A DNA stretch of 18,204 nucleotides from Clostridiaceae bacterium (lineage in GTDB: Bacteria > Bacillota > Clostridia > Saccharofermentanales > DTU023). Below are positions 15,508-18,204 of the stretch, one piece after another. The stretch is from NCBI GenBank assembly GCA_012511185.1, contig JAAZGN010000032.1, positions 1-18,204 of the forward strand. The letters run 5' to 3'. Under the pieces are notes generated by a model that saw only the letters and a program-made list of their open reading frames with translations, was not told where the DNA came from and ran no database searches. Every line of letters begins with the position of its first letter. The stretch's first letter is position 1. A program made the position numbers and the translations under genes.

Positions 15508-18159
15508 TTATTTCAGCTGCTTGAGGTAATCGAGCTGCTGTGCGACCTTATCCAGCTGTGCCTCGTAGTCCTCTTTCTTGGATTTCTGCTGGGCAACCAC
15601 CTCAGCGGGCGCCTTTTCCAGGAACTGCCGGTTGGTCAACATGCCATGGGCACGATTGATCTCCCCGCGCAGTCCGTTGGCCTCTTTTTCCAGCCGGATG
15701 ATTTCCGGGGCGATGTCAATCAGTTCGCGCAAAGCTACGATCATTTCGCCGCCCGAAAATACCATGACCACATCACCGGCCGATTGTGAAAAACCCTCCG
15801 GAACCCGCTCCAGCTTCGATATCCCCGCCAGGCGTGTAAGTGTCGGCCCGGCCGCCGCCATTCCGGCGGCCAGACTGTCATCGTCCGTTCTCAGTCTTGC
15901 GGCGAACAGATGCGCCGGCTTGATCTTGTATTCTGCACGGATATTCCGCACTCCGCGGATGGCGCTGATCATGTGGCGCATGACCCCGGTCGCTTCAGGG
16001 TCCTCGCGATAATTTTCCACCTCAGGCCAGGGAGCCCTGATCAGGAGCTCGCCTTCATGCAGAATTCCGAAAATCCGCTCGGTGACAAAAGGCATAAAGG
16101 GATGCAGCAAGGCTATGGTATCGGAAAAGACACGGTAGAGTACGCATTGGGCGGTTCGACGCGCGGCTCCCCCCGCCTGCAGCCGCTCTTTGACCATTTC
16201 GATGTACCAGTCGCAAAAAAGATCCCAGAGGAAAGCATAGATCTTTTCCTGAGCCAGCCCCAGCTCCAGGGACTCCAGATGGTCCGTCACCTCACGGATG
16301 GTCACCTTGAGCTCGGACATGATCCAGCGATCTTCCAGGTTGAGGTCCGCCTCTGTCAGGACAGGAAAATCGGTTCGGTCATCCAGATTCATGACAATGA
16401 ATCGGAAGGCGTTCCAGATTTTGTTGATAAAATTCCGGCCGTTTTCAAACTTCTCCTCACGCCAGCGAAGATCATTCCCGGGCGCGTTGCCTGTGATCAG
16501 GGCGAAGCGGAGCGCATCCGCGCCGTGAAGGTCGATCATTTCAAGCGGGTTGACGCCATTGCCCAATGACTTGGACATCTTCCTGCCCAGTTCATCACGG
16601 ACGAGGCCGTGGATCAGAACCGTATGAAAAGGCGCGCGGCCTGTCTGGTGAAGGGAGGAGAAAACCATGCGGGCAACCCAAAAGAAAATAATGTCGTAGC
16701 CCGTTGCCAGGACATCGGTCGGATAGAATGTCTTGAAATCGTCTGTTTCTTCGGGCCAGCCCAGGGTAGAAAATGCCCAAAGCGCCGAGGAAAACCAGGT
16801 ATCCAGCGTATCCTCCTCCTGCCTGAGGCTGGCATTACCGCAGACCTGGCACTTGGCGGGCGTCTCCTCGGCGACAATGATTTCCCCGCATTCATCGCAA
16901 TACCAGGCGGGAATCCGGTGTCCCCACCATAATTGTCTCGAGATACACCAGTCGCGGATATTTTCCATCCAATTGAAATAAATCTTTTTGAAGCGGTCGG
17001 GCACAAACCGTGTCCCGCCCTCGCGCACAAGCTCGATGGCGGGCCGGGCCAGGGGCTCCATGTGCACAAACCACTGAAGGGAGATTTTTGGTTCTACGAT
17101 GGTGTGGCAACGCTGACAGGTCCCGATATTATGACGCATTGATTCGACCTTGATGAGCAGACCCTGGGACTCCAGGTCGCCTATGACAGCTTCGCGCGCC
17201 CCGGTAACCGTCATTCCCGCGTAGACGCCGCAGGCATCGGTCATATGACCATCCAGGGTCAGGATATCAATCACCGGCAGGTCATGGCGAAGTCCAATTT
17301 CATAATCATTGGGGTCGTGGGCCGGTGTAATTTTCACCAACCCCGTCCCGAAGTCCGGATCGACGTATTCATCCGTGATGATTGGAATAATGCGGTCGGT
17401 CAAAGGCAGCCGGAGCTTGCGGCCCACGAGGGATTCATAACGCTCATCCTGCGGATGGACGGCGAAGGCCGTATCCGCCAGCATGGTCTCGGGGCGGGTC
17501 GTTGCGATTTCTATGCCGCCCTCTCCATCTTCGAAGGGATAACGGATGGTGTAAAAATGCCCGGTCTGCTCTTCGTGTTCAACTTCGATATCCGAAATGG
17601 ATGTCCCGCAGACAGGACACCAGTTAATGATACGTTCCCCCCGGTAAATCAGCCCCTCCCGGTATAAATTGACAAAGACGCGTACAACAGCGCGGGAAAG
17701 CCCCTCATCCATGGTAAAACGGTGACGCTGCCAGTCGCATGACAAGCCCAGTCTTTTTTGCTGCTCAATGATCCGCTCGTTAAACTCGTCTTTCCAAAGC
17801 CAGGCCCGCCGGAGGAAACCCTCACGGCCAACACTTTCCTTGGAAAGCCCCTCTTCTTTCATCCGCTGGACGACGATGGCCTCCGTGGCGATCGACGCGT
17901 GATCGGTGCCGGGAAGAAAGAGCGCGTTCTTGCCGCGCATCCGTTGGAAACGTGTCAGAACATCGGGCAACGTGTTATCAAGCGCGTGGCCCATGTGAAG
18001 TTCGCCCGTGATATTGGGCGGGGGCATCACAATGCAGAAGGATTCTTTTTCCGAAGGCGATTCCGCGTGGAAAGAGCCGGAAGCTTCCCAGTCCTTGTAG
18101 ATGGAAGCTTCCTCCCTGCCAGGTTCAAATGATTTTGGAATCTGTTCGATCTTTTTCAT
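15508..18159 (-). CDS. valS: Valyl-tRNA synthetase
   Basis: Charges tRNA-Val with valine in the cytoplasm. It has 883 residues, the usual length. Class I motifs: the HIGH equivalent HMGH (residues 55-58, in PPPNITGELHMGHALD) and KMSKS (527-531). GTDHASIATEAIV and the CP1 editing domain with ATTRPETMLADTA and HDPNDYEIG mark it as ValRS rather than IleRS or LeuRS. Cysteine pairs WCPVCG, TCQRC and WYCDECG...CQVCG look like zinc sites. An anticodon-binding domain (about 620-770) and the C-terminal coiled-coil tRNA arm of ValRS (about 815-883) follow. AAAGG lies 9 bases before the ATG. Only 45 bases upstream are visible, so a T-box leader, usual for Bacillota valS, cannot be assessed. Confidence 0.98.
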   Translation of the reverse strand: MKKIEQIPKSFEPGREEASIYKDWEASGSFHAESPSEKESFCIVMPPPNITGELHMGHALDNTLPDVLTRFQRMRGKNALFLPGTDHASIATEAIVVQRMKEEGLSKESVGREGFLRRAWLWKDEFNERIIEQQKRLGLSCDWQRHRFTMDEGLSRAVVRVFVNLYREGLIYRGERIINWCPVCGTSISDIEVEHEEQTGHFYTIRYPFEDGEGGIEIATTRPETMLADTAFAVHPQDERYESLVGRKLRLPLTDRIIPIITDEYVDPDFGTGLVKITPAHDPNDYEIGLRHDLPVIDILTLDGHMTDACGVYAGMTVTGAREAVIGDLESQGLLIKVESMRHNIGTCQRCHTIVEPKISLQWFVHMEPLARPAIELVREGGTRFVPDRFKKIYFNWMENIRDWCISRQLWWGHRIPAWYCDECGEIIVAEETPAKCQVCGNASLRQEEDTLDTWFSSALWAFSTLGWPEETDDFKTFYPTDVLATGYDIIFFWVARMVFSSLHQTGRAPFHTVLIHGLVRDELGRKMSKSLGNGVNPLEMIDLHGADALRFALITGNAPGNDLRWREEKFENGRNFINKIWNAFRFIVMNLDDRTDFPVLTEADLNLEDRWIMSELKVTIREVTDHLESLELGLAQEKIYAFLWDLFCDWYIEMVKERLQAGGAARRTAQCVLYRVFSDTIALLHPFMPFVTERIFGILHEGELLIRAPWPEVENYREDPEATGVMRHMISAIRGVRNIRAEYKIKPAHLFAARLRTDDDSLAAGMAAAGPTLTRLAGISKLERVPEGFSQSAGDVVMVFSGGEMIVALRELIDIAPEIIRLEKEANGLRGEINRAHGMLTNRQFLEKAPAEVVAQQKSKKEDYEAQLDKVAQQLDYLKQLK

Positions 18160-18204
18160 GCCTTACAGCCTTTCTCTACTCCTCTTCGGGTCTGTAGGGG
18201 AAAT

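Noticed and set aside
15419..15508. 30-residue N-terminal extension of the aldolase reaching into valS
   Set aside because: ATG 15418 has a perfect AAGGAGG site and gives the normal family start.
18160..18204. Possible T-box leader for valS
   Set aside because: Only 45 bases are visible, with no T-box core motif or clear terminator; cannot be supported from this window.
1..18204. Mobile elements, CRISPR arrays, tRNA or rRNA genes, defence islands
   Set aside because: No terminal inverted repeats, regularly spaced repeats, transposase, integrase, RNA gene or defence-family motifs were seen; the genes are core housekeeping functions.

Overview
The window is an ordinary chromosomal stretch of a mid-to-high GC Bacillota bacterium, most likely class Clostridia. 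This rests on gene order (comM-dprA-topA and polA-coaE), strong AGGAGG-type ribosome binding sites, sigma-A-like promoters of the TTGACA/TATAAT type, and a protein with the DNA-binding domain of the sporulation regulator Spo0A. I see no phage, transposon, CRISPR array, tRNA or rRNA. No gene-free stretch exceeds 300 bases; the longest is about 210 bases, before the HU gene.

Layout from left to right. Positions 1-3938 (minus strand) carry comM, dprA and topA, read from right to left: a YifB/ComM AAA+ ATPase, the ssDNA/RecA-loading protein DprA (ATGA overlap with comM), and DNA topoisomerase I. TopA has its own promoter and runs off the left edge. Positions 4084-5166 (plus strand) carry the ATPase ychF, divergent from comM. 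Positions 5163-10651 (minus strand) hold a DUF1858 protein, a membrane-bound nucleotide-sugar dehydratase of the CapD/WbpM/EpsC type interrupted by an in-frame TAG, DNA polymerase I, and dephospho-CoA kinase. The ychF and coaE stop codons overlap tail to tail. Positions 10863-11192 (plus strand) hold the HU gene with its promoter and terminator. Positions 11200-18159 (minus strand) hold valS, class II fructose-bisphosphate aldolase, NAD-dependent DNA ligase, a two-helix membrane protein translationally coupled to ligA, and the Spo0A-C-domain regulator.

Most genes serve DNA maintenance (TopA, DprA, ComM, PolA, LigA, HU), with some central metabolism and translation (Fba, CoaE, ValRS, YchF).

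Three points merit a second look. (1) In PolA motif B (the O helix), the normally invariant lysine is isoleucine while the other catalytic positions I could align are kept; its 3'-5' exonuclease motif is also absent. (2) The CapD-like gene has a single in-frame amber codon inside its first membrane helix, with family-like sequence on both sides. (3) A 221-residue protein carries a Spo0A-like DNA-binding domain without a recognisable receiver domain.
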